A stretch of DNA of 64,000 nucleotides from Diphasiastrum complanatum (GCA_029204225.1 CM055095.1:20515348-20579347), one strand, 5' to 3'; shown: positions 10,141-21,435, counted from the stretch's first letter. The notes: a model not told the origin generated them from the letters alone. Made by a program: numbers and translations.

Positions 10141-10560
10141 TTTTCAAAACTGCAATCACCAAAACATCCGACAAGCCTCTACACTATTACTTAAGTTACA
10201 TCCGACCAGCACATCTGAGAGTCACCGCATTTTATATCCGACTCCTCAATCCTTCATCACATCTGATTTTATGTTTGATGTTTGACTATTTCATATTGAT
10301 TGCAAAACATCAGATGATCATTTTTTTATCTTACATCCGATGCTATATCTGATGGTTCGTATACTACCAAAACACCATGAACGTCACAACCGGGGCTCTT
10401 TAGCCGAGGCTTCCATCTGAATGTTTTAAACTGACTTTCTTCCACCGAACTCTTCCACCGAATCTTCACTAAAGAGTTCAAACCGAGTTTTCTCGACTGA
10501 GAAATTCAACTGAAGTTTTCTACTATAGGCACTATCTGGCATCCACTCTCTGATGCATGA
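10140..10560. repeat. Region rich in CATCCGA/CATCTGA and ACCGA words
   Basis: CATCCGA, TATCCGA and CATCTGA recur at least seven times between 10160 and 10350. ACCGAG and ACCGAA words recur between 10400 and 10510. There is no fixed period. It may be the continuation of the preceding degenerate array. No gene is seen. Confidence 0.5.
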
Positions 10561-12596
10561 AATTTTTGTTTGACAAGCACTCTGCATTTATCGACTCTCT
10601 GTATATGACAAGTCATATTTGTAGAATAGCTCACGCATGAATTTTTTTATCTATCCATCTCCAGATCACATTGTAGAGAGTTTAGGATATTTGTGCATAT
10701 CCAAGTTTCTGATAGAACCATGTCACTTCACAGTTGATTCCTGCATATACTTGAGATATTGGTCTTGGAGTCAACTACAGAGAAATTGTGAGAAATATGG
10801 TCCAACGTGCTTCGACCAAATGTTCCAACCAAGCAACGCTCCACCAAATGTTCTACCTGAGTGCCACAACCAAGTGCTCTCATACAGTGCTACAATCAAA
10901 TCGACTTCTGTCGAATCTCTTGATCAAGCTTCAACAACATCTTTCAACCATGGGATTCTAGCTTAAGAAATTTACCCAAAGATTCAACAGTGAGACAACA
11001 TTCATGAAGAGAAACACAGATTGCAGACCAGATGAGCCGGACCAGACAAACATCACCTGCCACCCATGTCGCGGAAGCTTTTTCTTGTTTCGTGTTCGTC
11101 CTCTCTTCTGATTCGCAAACAATTTTTTGTCTTTGAATTTTCTTTTCGTGCGGAAGCTTTTACGGGATCCCAGACACTCGACTACGTATCACAGAAAATA
11201 TTTTATTCTAGCAATCAAGAGCCACAGCACAAGGCCAAGAAATATACGAAATAGAGCGACTATATTGTCAGTTTGGTTTTAGAACGAGATTGTCAGTGTC
11301 TCGTTGGCAAAATGACTCTCTACTCTTTCGCTGTGTTCTGCTCGTTGGCAGAGTTTCATGCATAGCTATGGTGTTTTTGCTTTCTTACTCTATTCGCTAT
11401 GTCTCTCTCTGTTTCTTACAGATCTTTGTATTCACTATCTCTCTTCATTTTTTCTCACTTTTTGTTATGATCCAGAGAGGATCGTTTATACCTCCACTAT
11501 GTGGAATTTACAAGATAGCTAAACGTAGAATCACAAGACTAGTTAATGCTAATCAACTAGTTAGTTAGTCTCCGTCATTGCTATTCGTTTCAATTGGGCA
11601 TAAAGCCTGTTGATCTGCCAACTGGCAGCACGAAGGATTTCTCTTCGTTTGTTTCATTCTTTTCGTTTCTTTTTGGCAGGTGAAGTTGCCAGAAAAGATA
11701 ATAAAAAAGAATCAAAGAGATCCAGCTGATAAGGCCAATACACAAGAAAAGATTGAGAAGTAGACAAAGATCTTGGCCGAATGTCATTAAATAACGGATC
11801 ATCAAAGGAAAAGATGAAGACAATAGTGGACCTGTAGGATAAAGTGAGCTCCATACCAAGTAATTAGTGATCAACTCGACACTACAAAGATTTGAAGCTG
11901 CAACTATGATATTGTCAATTCCTTCACCTTCCACCAAACCCCTCATCATGTTTCTCTACCATCATCAACCCATCTGTCCAATCTGTTTCTACCACCATTT
12001 CATAACCTCTTTGAAGACTGATAAACCAAGGTTTGTGTGACCTACCAATTAAAGATTCTCCACTTCTCGTCGAGACAAGAGTGTCAATGAGGTCAAGACT
12101 TTGCTTGGAAGAAGAACTGAGGAAACACCCTGAAACAGAAGGAGAATACAAAGAGTGCCAAGACAATTCATAATTATTTGGCAAAATCTACAAGGAAATT
12201 GCAAGAAATCTAGAGAAAAGATTCAAAGGCAATTTTTAGAGGACAATATGTTCAGATGATCGAGAGCTGCTATACGAACAAGCTTATACCAGTGATTAGG
12301 CCTAATCTAGGACCTATTCCGTTGGGCATAAAAATGAGATTCATCACATTCAAAGCCATCAGAAAGGAGATAGGCTACAAGAAGTCTCTTGAAAAAAAGA
12401 AAGCTAAAAGAACAAGCAAGAGACTCTCGGTTACGCAAGGCTATTCTGATAATTTGCTGTGACTTTGAAGTGTTGCCAAGAAGCGCAACAATATCAACCA
12501 ATAAGTTCTTGGTTTTACATAGGCAAATGCTGATCCATGCCTTTCCAAGAATCAAGCCTCAAAGCAGAGGCATTGTAGTGGGACCTGCAACACTAT
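10560..12596. other. Unassigned, probably internal or 3' part of a Ty3-type element
   Basis: No conserved domain could be recognised on either strand. The longest frames (11590-11949 minus, 12256-12462 plus) match nothing I know. The polypurine tract and LTR start just downstream suggest this is the non-coding 3' interior of a plus-strand LTR element, but that is inference. Confidence 0.35.
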
Positions 12597-12609
12597 AGGC
12601 GGGGGATAA
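12597..12609 (+). other. Candidate polypurine tract
   Basis: AGGCGGGGGATAA immediately before TGTTAGATG, the usual arrangement of polypurine tract and 3' LTR in plant Ty3 elements. Confidence 0.55.
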
Positions 12610-13519
12610 TGTTAGATGATGCCATGCCCCTGAGGTATCGATGCAGTGTCTCATCACCTAAAAAGGGTTTCCAACAGAGATGAAGTTGAGAGCCAAGTCT
12701 GAGAGCACGAGAATCATTAGTGCTAGGCTAAATGAATATTCTGTGAGCCCCATGGTAATTTTCGAAAGATAGATAGCCATGTGGGAGCTAGTAATTTAGA
12801 CTCTCTCAACTTGAGTTATGTTTTTAATAAAGAGGCGCCTCCTATTATCAAGTAAGAGGTGGAACTCAAATCATTATAGATTGGGATTCACTTAGTTGCA
12901 AGAGCTGGAACTCCAAAATAAGATACAATTGAGTTCTACAGCTCGTGGGTATAGATGGAGGCCTCCACCACGAGTTTCATAGCATGTGTTATGTACAGAA
13001 ATGTTGTTGCTCCTTGAATTGAAGATTCTACTACTTGCATTTCCTTCCATGCTCCATCTTCATGCATATAGTTTGGGTACTGATGTATGAATGTGTTTGT
13101 TGTTGTTAATTATCTCTTGAGGATTGGTTTGGGATTAGTATCAGATAGATGTGCAGGGCTTGGAGGCAGATCCATCATTCTACTCAGTTCAGATGCTTCC
13201 TAGTTATCGGCTCCTTGAGGAGTTCTTCTTACAACTGTTGAGTGACAGTTGTAACAAGTACTTTGTAGGATTTCCATTTGTGTTAGCTTCAGGTAGATGT
13301 TTAGGACTTGGAGATTGATCCACCATTCCTTTGAATTCTGATGTTTCTCGATTTTTGGCTCCCTGAGGAGTTCTTCTTACAACTGTTGAGTGATAGTTGT
13401 AAGAAGCACTTTGTAGGTTCTGAGATTTCAGTTAAAGGTTGTTGTGTTGATGTTCTATGATTTCAGTAGGAGTAGATTTAGTTTAGTTCCCTGATGTTTT
13501 TGTAGATTAGATTATTAAC
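12610..13519 (+). repeat. Candidate Ty3-type 3' LTR
   Basis: Starts TGTTAGATGATG after the polypurine tract. A possible end is TTATTAACA at 13519, giving TGTTA...TAACA termini and 910 bp. It contains an imperfect tandem duplication. No partner LTR or target duplication was found, so the right boundary is tentative. Confidence 0.4.
13139..13413 (+). repeat. Imperfect tandem duplication, about 135 bp x 2
   Basis: Two diverged copies share GATGT..AGG.CTTGGAG, a GAGGAGTTCTTCTTACAACT segment and ACTTTGTAGG. Each copy includes a small inverted repeat, TTACAACTG then CAGTTGTAA, around 13229-13256 and 13375-13401. Confidence 0.75.
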
Positions 13520-13759
13520 AATCTGCAGTCTGTAACCAATCAAGAATCAATCTGAAACAGAACTGTAGAAAGTAGGAAATCGAGTCCTGATAGATCTCTA
13601 TCCAAGATGAGCTACTACTGCCAATTAAGGATCGAATCAGGTTGTCGTTATGTCTTTGACAGGTGGGTACAACACCATTATACTGCAAAACAAAACTCGT
13701 GACTGAGTTGTTGGAGTGTTTTTCATGTGCCAAAGGTAGCTTGACCCAAACCTAGCCCA

Positions 13760-14376
13760 TACTTCATCAATTGATGTGAGATTGATCTAGATCAAGAGAG
13801 ATTGGAAAAGCTAGTGAGGTCCATCTCACACTTTGTTGCAAGATCTTGCATAGGATGAGAGGCATCGAGAAGAGAGTGAGAGGACTAAAACAACGACTAG
13901 ACAACATATTTAGAGGGCTAGATAGCATGCGGCCCATTAGAAGGGTCAAGGTACATGTTAAAATCCCCTAAAACAATCAAGCGGTCGTCTAGGATAGGCG
14001 GCAAGGACGATCAAAAGTCAATGGGTTCAAAAGTAAGACAAGGAGCATAGAGGTTAAGGACAGAGAAGGTAAAACCTAGCTTGCGAAGGCAAAGAAGGAC
14101 TCACCTGCCGGCTGAATTAGAATAAGTGGAGAGCACCTGTCAATCATGAAAAACAAGTGTTAGAACTCCCCCTCGAGTGCCTTGGGCAGGAGAAACATCA
14201 TAATGAAAGGTGGCCGCAAATTTCTTGATAAGGTAATGCTGATTAAATTTCTGCAATTTTGTCTCTTGCAAGGCAATGAGGACATTCTTGGAAGGATAAG
14301 AGGCCAAGACTTGAGCCATATAGGTGCAGCGTACCGGATCATTCAGGTCGCGAACATTCCAGGAATACAGATTCAT
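13760..14376 (-). pseudogene. LINE ORF2 endonuclease fragment
   Basis: The frame opening at 14376 reads LYSWNVRDLNDPVR, then LIALQETKLQ, then frameshifts. GDFNM is encoded at 13954-13968. These are three of the signature motifs of the exonuclease-endonuclease-phosphatase fold endonuclease of plant LINEs: the Asn of WNVR, the Glu of QETK and the Asp/Asn of GDFN. Stops and frameshifts after 14140 and loss of reverse transcriptase make it inactive. Confidence 0.85.
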
Positions 14377-14419
14377 TCAGAAGGCGTCGAAGGAGGAGAA
14401 GCAAGCAAAGGCTGATGTG

Positions 14420-16755
14420 GCGAGAGAGTCTCCCGTGCCAGCAACTTAGGAAGGAGCTTGGCCCTTTAGTCCCTCTTCATTGTAGTAAGCCTGTTAGAGG
14501 CTTTGATCACTGTAGAACACTTCTTAGTGATGGTTGCAGCGCAGGCACCCTGACAGGCAAAGCCGCCAAGGGGGTCGCCCGCGAGCCCGGGCTAGTATGG
14601 GCTGCCATGGACAAAGAGGGTGCTATCACAGAGGGAGGTATCAGCCCCTGCACCAAGGGAAAGGGCATCCATAGTAGAGCATCAGGTTGATCCTCAGGAT
14701 AATCTACCCAGCGAGTCAACTCAACAGGATGTAGATTATAACTAGGACACACAAGCAAGGGAGGCTGTGTGCCGATGAGTGCAGCCGAAACTAGAGGACC
14801 CCACGGGCGAAGGAGCAAGAGCCTACTGCTCGTTCAGCAAGACATCTATCAATCCAATGGCAGGAGGCACAACTGGGGGCGAAACAAGGTGGTTGGCCAC
14901 ATGCCGAGAGGGCCAGCCCAACAATACAGGTGCATCCAAGGGAGTAGGCAACAGAGGAGGCAAAGACAACACTGCCGGATCGGAGCAGTCTTGAAGGTTG
15001 GCCCAGGCGGATGGACATCCATAGCCCTTGGCATGAGAGGGGCATTCAAGCATTGTGGAGGTAAGCATCGAGCAGGAAGGGGGCAGTTTGCCACCACATG
15101 CCCAAGGCGGCGACATCTGTAACAAGATTCCAGGAGTCCTTTAAAGATAACTGGCTACACATATGACCGATCAGCGGAAAAGAAGACAACCTGCTGCAGC
15201 AGAGGCTGAGATAGCTTCCAAAGGACACAAGCACAAACATGAGGCGAAGGATTGTGGGCTTTCTAGGGTTGCAAGAGAAGCACCTTCTCTATGATGTCTA
15301 GAACTAGGTCCAATGCTAGTAGAAACTTGGGCTGAAAGAATGGGAGCTCCACCCACACAGAGACTTCAAGTTGAGAGGTGTCATCAATGAAAAAGGAATC
15401 AGTGTAGCAGGTTACATAAACAGGTTTCTCCTCAAAGAGATAAGGCCCGTTTGCCAGCACTGAATTAACCTGATCTACACTTCCCAAAGTGAAAAGGAAA
15501 AACCCCTTGCCTAGTGCCTAAGAGCCTAACACTTTGACATTGAGAGGGTCCCACTGTATATCTCCAAACCTCTTAGCCCCATCCGCATAGGGGAGTTTCC
15601 CCATGAAATACGTAACCACAGTAATATCAGCAAGTTGAGCAATATAGTCCTGAAAACGAGTAGGATGAAGCTGAAAGGAACGCACCTTTAGATCAGCCGA
15701 CGAAGTGGAATGGTCAGATCGGAGAGCAAATCTGCTATCTATGCCGCCATCTTTATGAGAGAGAGCAGGGCCGGTGCTACCGGAGGATGCATCTGGGCCT
15801 GTTCCAAAAGCTCTCAAAAGGTGTCTTGAATGCAGCAGGGGTGATGAGGCTGCTGTTGCCCCTGCCCGGCAGGCCTGGAGGTAGGAGACCGTACTTCGTT
15901 GCCGTAGGAGCTTGCGTTTGAGAGGATGAGGGCGCCTGGCATGGAGAGGGACAAAAGGCACCATCTGCAACAACCTGGTAGACCTGTGGGGTTGCAGTCT
16001 GGAGACCCCCTGTCATAAATTGCAAGTAAACATACAGACTATTGCATTGTCAGCTTTTTCACCTGTTCAGGTTTACTTGTATTTATGCAGACTGTCACAT
16101 TGTTGGCTTTTTCGCCTGTTCAGGTTTACTTGTATTTATGCAGACTGTCGCATTGTCGGTTTTTTTGCATGTTCAGGTTTACTTGTATTTATGCAGACTA
16201 TGCGACAACACGAGTAAAAATGCAGCAACATGAATGGTATTGCTTCTTGACATACTTACGCTTGCGGGTGCCCACCTTGTCTTCTGAGGAAGGAGGCCGC
16301 GATTCTGTTGACATAGGGCGAGGCAAGGATATCAAATCCGACATGCTGGCTGAAAACCGGATTGCAAGAGGCAGGAGAAGGTAGACAGCTGAACAAGTGC
16401 TGAGAGTGAGAATCCGCCAACGCCACAGTAGCAGACACATGAGGGAAAGCAGGCAGAGCAGACAAAAGATGAGAGGGGGCCTGCACCACCAGACCAGCAG
16501 AAGGAGGGTAGTGCAGTGCAGCAGAGCTCAACATCTCCGAGAGAGCAGGGAGGTCCAGACTAGGAGCAAGACAATCATGATCCAAGCGCGGCCCAGAGTG
16601 AGGCGATGAAGGAGCATGAGAGGGGGGGAGAGAAGCTCCATTGAACGCTTTGAAGCATGCTGCAAAACTGAGGCAGTACCGCTCGTCCGAGGAGGAGTCA
16701 TCCCCTCCAAGCGCTCGGGTTCACCACCGCCAACCCCCCCTAAGTCCATGTCCAC
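14420..16755 (-). pseudogene. LINE ORF1 (Gag-like, CCHC knuckle), broken
   Basis: The reading starts with MDMDLGGVGGGEPERLEG at 16755 and is proline/serine-rich. At about 15240-15610 it becomes the conserved plant LINE Gag domain: GDIQWDPLNVKVLG, then FLFTLGSVDQVNSVLANGPY and LEVSVWVELP in shifted frames. A zinc knuckle, CYRCRRLGHVVANC, is encoded at about 15083-15124. A proline-rich tail follows to near 14420. At least four frameshifts separate these blocks. The 53-bp tandem array at 16035-16200 interrupts the N-terminal part. Confidence 0.75.
16035..16200. repeat. 53-bp tandem repeat, 3.1 copies
   Basis: CAGACT marks the unit starts at 16035, 16088, 16141 and 16194, exactly 53 bp apart. 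Units share GTTTACTTGTATTTATG and a CTTTTTC..CTGTTCAG block and differ at a few bases. The array lies inside the LINE ORF1 region. Confidence 0.95.
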
Positions 16756-16799
16756 GTTGGGTGGAAACCCTCCACCATCTCCATCGCGACTATGCTACC

Positions 16800-17600
16800 C
16801 ATTGTTGATTGAGTACTATGTGATATTGTTGACATTATGGGAAATTTGTGTACATGGTGATGTAAATTGTCAAATTAGGCCCACCTGGGAAGATAACATT
16901 TTGCAAACTCCAGCCTTATGTTCCCTCTTTGGAGTGCTACATAAGTTATTGCATTCTATTGGCTACATTTACCAAAGTCTCATCTTGACCATTGGTGACA
17001 ATATAAAGAAAAATTAGAGATGTAACTTGGATTAGGTGTTGGAGAAAAATCTCACTCACCATACTTTATGTAAATAGGACTTGGCCCATATTTTTATTAC
17101 TAGAGTAGAAAAAGTGTTCATTTCATTGCACTTCTCACTTCTAGATATCTTGGCAATTTGCCACATGATGTTGTCATGCGAGCCCAATATCTATCTAGTA
17201 TTTTAGAATTTTTTTTCGCATGGCTCTGCCATGCATGGCACATCCACACTAAAAGAAGGTTGATCAACAGGAAAAAAAATTTGTGTGCCAGAGCTACGAC
17301 ACAACTTTTGCCATGTCTTTGCCACATGTGATAATATTTACATAAACTCCTTTGGACATTTGTCACGCTTGGCAGAAAAAATTCTTGCCAAATTTTAGAT
17401 TTTCTAATAGAATGAAATGTTGTCAATGAATATATCTATAAAAATGTGAGGCTTGTATATATTTATATTCAAAAAAAAATTTGGTGTTTGATATTTTGAA
17501 AATGTTTACATAACATCAATGCAGGTATATTTTTTTACAAACTTGGTGATATTTACGATGTGATTTTCAAATATTGCAATCATTTACTAGTTATAAAAAT
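16800..17600. other. Unassigned AT-rich sequence
   Basis: No gene recognised. The region around 17150-17400 repeats short words such as CCATGCATGGCA and TTGCCA but has no clear structure. Short frames on both strands look random. Confidence 0.5.
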
Positions 17601-17615
17601 GTCATTTCCTCACTA

Positions 17616-17703
17616 TAAGTTAAGGGTGTTGGCTCAATTGGTTATCTTGACATCCAAAGTTTCTTTGGTCTCAAGTTCGAGCCTCTCCTTGAAAACCAAG
17701 AAG
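17616..17703 (+). mobile_element. Short tRNA-derived SINE-like insertion
   Basis: The 88-bp segment has pol III internal promoter boxes: box A-like TGGCTCAATTGG (about 17629-17640) and box B-like GTTCGAGCC (about 17676-17684). It is flanked by the perfect 13-bp direct repeat CATTTCCTCACTA at 17603-17615 and 17704-17716, the target duplication expected of LINE-mediated retroposition. The acceptor stem does not pair, so it is not a functional tRNA. A tail of AAGAAG precedes the right repeat. Confidence 0.75.
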
Positions 17704-17959
17704 CATTTCCTCACTACATATGAAAAAAAATGAAAGAAAGTTTCAAAACAATAACTAGTATCAAATGATATTTTAACTCTATTGTCAACGTTTTGATAAG
17801 AAAAAATTAATATACCAGTGACATACATTTGAACACCTTCAATATGTAAATTGCTCTTGATACCCTAGTGCGGCTGTTCTTAAGCCTATGCAGAGGCATG
17901 CTAAACTAGTTGGAGGCTAGAAGATGATAAATGACATTACAAAAATCAAACAAATATTA

Positions 17960-18160
17960 TGGACCTCCAATCGACCCCCGCGCCCCTCTATCGAACCCTG
18001 ATAATCAGCAATATCAAACCCATCTAAAACTCCCATATCAACCCCCCCTTATACCCCTCGATACACATCCTATCCCCTCCCCGATCTGCCTACCTAAACC
18101 CTCGTAGCATCCCCCCCACCCCCTTCTTTCTTGATTCTATGTGTCTCACATTATTCTTTG
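17960..18160. repeat. C-rich tract of chimeric unit A
   Basis: C-runs such as CCCCCGCGCCCC, CAACCCCCC and CCCCCCCACCCCC alternate with ATC words. The reverse complement matches 58200-58350 almost throughout. Confidence 0.8.
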
Positions 18161-18209
18161 AACTTTGTAGAGTTATACTCACCTCTCCTATTTGTCCTTA
18201 AGCAGTTGA

Positions 18210-18468
18210 TCTATGCGTTGAATTGATTTCCCATCGCATTTTTTATCTTGACAAAGATATCAAAGACTTGATCTTTACTCTTTAGAATATAAACCCAAGC
18301 ATATCTTTTAATGTCATCAATGAGAGTCAGCATACCAGGTCGAGATGTACTTGATCTATAAAGATCATCGTTGTAAATAATCCAATCTTGACAAGAGATC
18401 TTGATTTTGAGGCATATCCTTGTTTTCTCACTATTTGTGTTGTGGTTTATTTCATTGAATGCTATCAT
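18210..18468 (-). pseudogene. Copia integrase fragment (chimeric unit A)
   Basis: Minus-strand translation reads TLIDDIKRYAWVYILKSKDQVFDIFVKIKNAM, shown here as the motifs LIDDIKRYAWVY and SKDQVFDIFVK. This is the integrase segment after the first catalytic Asp. It stops after NQFNA, before the second catalytic Asp. Confidence 0.8.
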
Positions 18469-18664
18469 TGAGTAATGTACTGTAATCTCTACTCATTGTC
18501 TGTACACTAACGGTATTTCACATGTGTGAGGTCGCTCTTGAAGTATATTGATCATTAATCAAGTTGTTCTTGCTTTTTATCTAGATCTAAGTCTACACAT
18601 TAGAATTGAGATTGATCTATCTAATTGGCATCCAACACCACTTGTGGATTAAGGTCCCAAATTT

Positions 18665-19039
18665 TTAGATTTCCACAACTATCATGGTTGTCATATGCTC
18701 CTTTGTCAAAAAGACTCCCTTGTTAGCAATAACACAAGCATCAAGTTGTAGAGTCTCCTTTGCCTCACGCCCTTGGAAATCAAGGTTAATAGAAGGCCCA
18801 TGAACAACACATTCTCCAACTTTGTACTCATATTTGTAAAAAGATAAATTAATATATCTCCAATTCCCTCGATGGCACATTTTGGCATCATTTGTTGTAT
18901 AGATTACCTTCCTTTCTCCATCCCAGTTCACCAAGGAAGAAAAGTACTCCTTATGACTAGTCATGTGAGAGCTAGCTTCACTATCAATCCACAAAGGACC
19001 TAGTTCACTCTCACTTGACAAGAAACTAGAAGACATCAA
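18665..19039 (-). pseudogene. Copia protease fragment (chimeric unit A)
   Basis: The frame includes LWIDSEASSHMTSHKEYFSS, a Copia aspartic-protease site in which the Gly of D-S-G is Glu. It continues through VIYTTND and then drifts. The Gly-to-Glu change in the active-site triplet is shared with copy B, so it predates their separation. Confidence 0.85.
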
Positions 19040-19282
19040 TTATAGAATCACATGCATCTTGTATATCGATGCTTCTCAAGCTATTAAAGAACCGAGTTGG
19101 TTGAGAAGTTTGCAGCTGTCAAACATTTGCCAAGTATCATTTACCAATGACATTTACTTGATTCCTTTTCTTCAAATTACAAAGAGTTTCTAAGAATTCA
19201 TACAAACTTATGCCATTCATAGGGAGTTTCATTTCTTCTTGATAAATTCTCTTTATTTTGATTATGCCAAGCCATCAAGTTG

Positions 19283-19320
19283 GCCAGGGCAAAAAAAAAA
19301 TTGATTTTTTTTGCCCTGGC
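19283..19320. repeat. Perfect 16-bp inverted repeat
   Basis: Arms 19283-19298 (GCCAGGGCAAAAAAAA) and 19305-19320 with a 6-base loop. Confidence 0.9.
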
Positions 19321-19469
19321 TAGACAATGATCTTTCTCTTTCTCTTATCATTTGAAGCGATATGTTCTTTCTCGATTTCATGAATGTGTTGTCATTTTTA
19401 TGCAGAATGGTTATGACCAGGTATATGCATAGGAGAGCTTACCGATGTTGAAATGGAAACATCCAGTTA

Positions 19470-21435
19470 GAAACAAGATGTTTAGAAGAAGTGGTTGAAC
19501 ATATTGTCATAGAAGAGACACATGAAGAAGAAGGGGTGGATGGTGAGTTGCATCGATTGCAAGAATATTTGCAGGGGAATTTGCCCTTAGACGACATTGA
19601 GGATGAGGGAAAAAATAAGAAGGGTAGGTCTCAAGATGACGAGATTGCTAGCATTCCAAAAAACTTTCATGTGGAAATGTTATCCTCTACCATGAAGCAT
19701 CTTCGAATGGTAATATGGACACCACCTCCATTTATTCTGTTATGTAGAATTTACATTCATGAGAGTGTCTGTCAAGTTGGTCCATTCTAAAGGAGACATT
19801 CAAGCTAGATGGCTATCTTGAGGAGAAAGGTGCCTTTGTACTTTCTTTGCATAGAGTGGGTGGTGTACCAGTTAAGGTTAACGATGAGATCAAATCCACA
19901 TGAGACCCGATATGGTTGGAGGTCAATGAATCCTTTGAGCAAGGGTTTGCCACCAGGATGTGATGGTAAAAGAGTATCCTACTCTTCTTCATGTTTCTTT
20001 TGGTAAGAAGACTTATGAAATCATGTGGGAACCATTGATGGATTGCAAATCCATATCGGCTTGTGGCTGGTTTTTTGGTCACCTACTTTGGATGGAGCAT
20101 GCTTGTCTTCACTCTTCGACTTGATGCTACCGCACTCTTCTACATCGGACATGATTAGGACTGAGATTTTGGCTACTTCAATTACTTCAAGTTGAAGTTT
20201 TTTTGGCGACATTAAGCTTGGACAACAAGCTACATCTTTTCTTTTTCGACTACATGGAGTTTTGGGCATCATGCAACACTTTGCATTTTTGTTGCAATTT
20301 TTCATACTTCATTTCATGTTATGTTTTTTACATTATCATTTCCTTGAAGGTGCCTAACCCTCTCCCTCTTCTTGTATATGGAGATTGAATGTTAGAAGGA
20401 TCTTGACACTTTGATTTCCTACAGCCCATTACTTGTTGTATAAGTTTAGTTGTAGCCTTACATAATTGGTAATGTTTGTGTCCAAAGAATACCATGGCTT
20501 TCACACCTGCTAAAAGAAGACGTGAAGAATATGAATATGTGAAAGTGGAAATGGTGAGTGTAAAAATGAAGTTGAATTCATCAGTTGTGGTGATTGTTGA
20601 AGATGTAAATAATATTCGGGAGGGTCTAACTCAAGGTGACAACCTACAAGAATATCAAGCAACGAAACGTTTCATGGAGAGCAACAATTCTTCCAAGAGG
20701 GTTAGGAGAGGCAGAGTCGACATTGTCATTGTTGATTTGCCTTTAGAATATGCAGTTGATGGTGGTGTTGGTGTTGAGTCCACTTGGAACAAGTGGTGCG
20801 ACGAGGCCTTAGAATCCATCCTGGACATATGCATGGTTCTTCTAGACAACAATGGTTGGGTCATCCTTATCAGCCCCCCTACACATAGACTGCAAGTTGA
20901 GATTTAGATCAGCCGACGCAACTTGGCAATCCAGAGGCGTACTGTTTTGAGGAATATAGAAAAATTTGGGAGAGGGCAAGATGACATGAATGTAAGTTGT
21001 GTTTTCTGTTTTGAGTATCCCATCAAATTGTATTCATGGTTGTATATTTTATGACTTGCATGTTATGCAATTGACAATGTTTTCTTGTTATAAAGTAGCT
21101 ATAATTGACATTATGTGGCAATTTGGCTATTTGGCTATTGGTTGATTTGACATGGTGTTGTCATTGCATGTAGATGAATTTTATGGATGTCTACCTTCTT
21201 TCAAGAAAAAGGGTCCATGTCATTTGTCGATCGTGATCGTGCAAAAAATTTTGATATTGGCTTGTTGGATGTGGACAACGATCACATGACACATTATCTA
21301 CCACAGTCAGAGTGGTCCAAAGATACAAGAAATAATAAGGCTATGAGAGGTAGTGCTAAAAAGAGCGAGTATCTCATGTTGTTTCTTCTATCTGCTTTTT
21401 GCCTCGAAGGTGGCGTTGCTTTGAGTGTATTCTAA
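19470..21435 (+). pseudogene. Degraded large protein with a DNA-methyltransferase-like C-terminus
   Basis: Four plus-strand blocks appear to belong to one broken gene. Block 1 (19491-19790) is acidic, with IEETHEEEGVDGEL. Block 2 (about 19780-20130, frameshifted) reads YLEEKGAFVLSLHRVGGVPV, DPIWLEVNESFEQGF and FGKKTYEIMWEPL. Block 3 (20476-20990) reads VDIVIVDLPLEYAVD, then ILDICMVLLDNNGWVILISP. Block 4 (21187-21435) reads KKSEYLMLFLLSAFCLEGG then VALSVF. Blocks 3 and 4 resemble the order of beta-class amino-methyltransferases: a DPPY-type motif (here D-L-P-L), then helix-strand, then a K..Y...L..AF...GG.VLDPF-type motif (here VALSVF). A GTAAGT at about 20990 and a TGTAG before 21174 could mark an intron between blocks 3 and 4. 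No start or end is clear. Family identity is my inference; it is certainly non-functional as it stands. Confidence 0.45.

Larger units (their letters stand above)
13760..16800 (-). mobile_element. LINE (L1-type non-LTR retrotransposon), 3' truncated
   Basis: Reading the minus strand from 16.8 kb there is an ORF1-like region with a CCHC knuckle, then the start of ORF2 with apurinic endonuclease motifs. Reverse transcriptase is absent: recognisable sequence ends near 13.8 kb. LINE insertions usually lose the 5' end, so keeping ORF1 and losing RT points to later deletion or to breakage by the neighbouring LTR element. Confidence 0.8.
17930..19040 (-). mobile_element. Chimeric Copia/C-rich unit, copy A
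   Basis: Read on the minus strand: Copia protease segment (19039-18665), a variable middle, an integrase segment (about 18340-18210), then a G-rich tract (about 18130-17960) that is not part of Copia. The same order and the same junction (…AGAATCAAGAAAGAAG then G-rich) occur on the plus strand at 57.4-58.35 kb. The two copies are therefore descendants of one rearranged unit. No termini or target duplication could be defined. Confidence 0.65.

Noticed and set aside
14415-15125. Several overlapping frames on both strands at 14.4-15.1 kb
   Set aside because: They lie in GC-rich LINE ORF1 sequence. Only the minus-strand reading has a family motif (the CCHC knuckle).
17616-17703. Possible functional tRNA gene
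   Set aside because: Boxes A and B are present, but the acceptor-stem ends do not pair and a 13-bp target duplication flanks it, so a retroposed tRNA-like element fits better.
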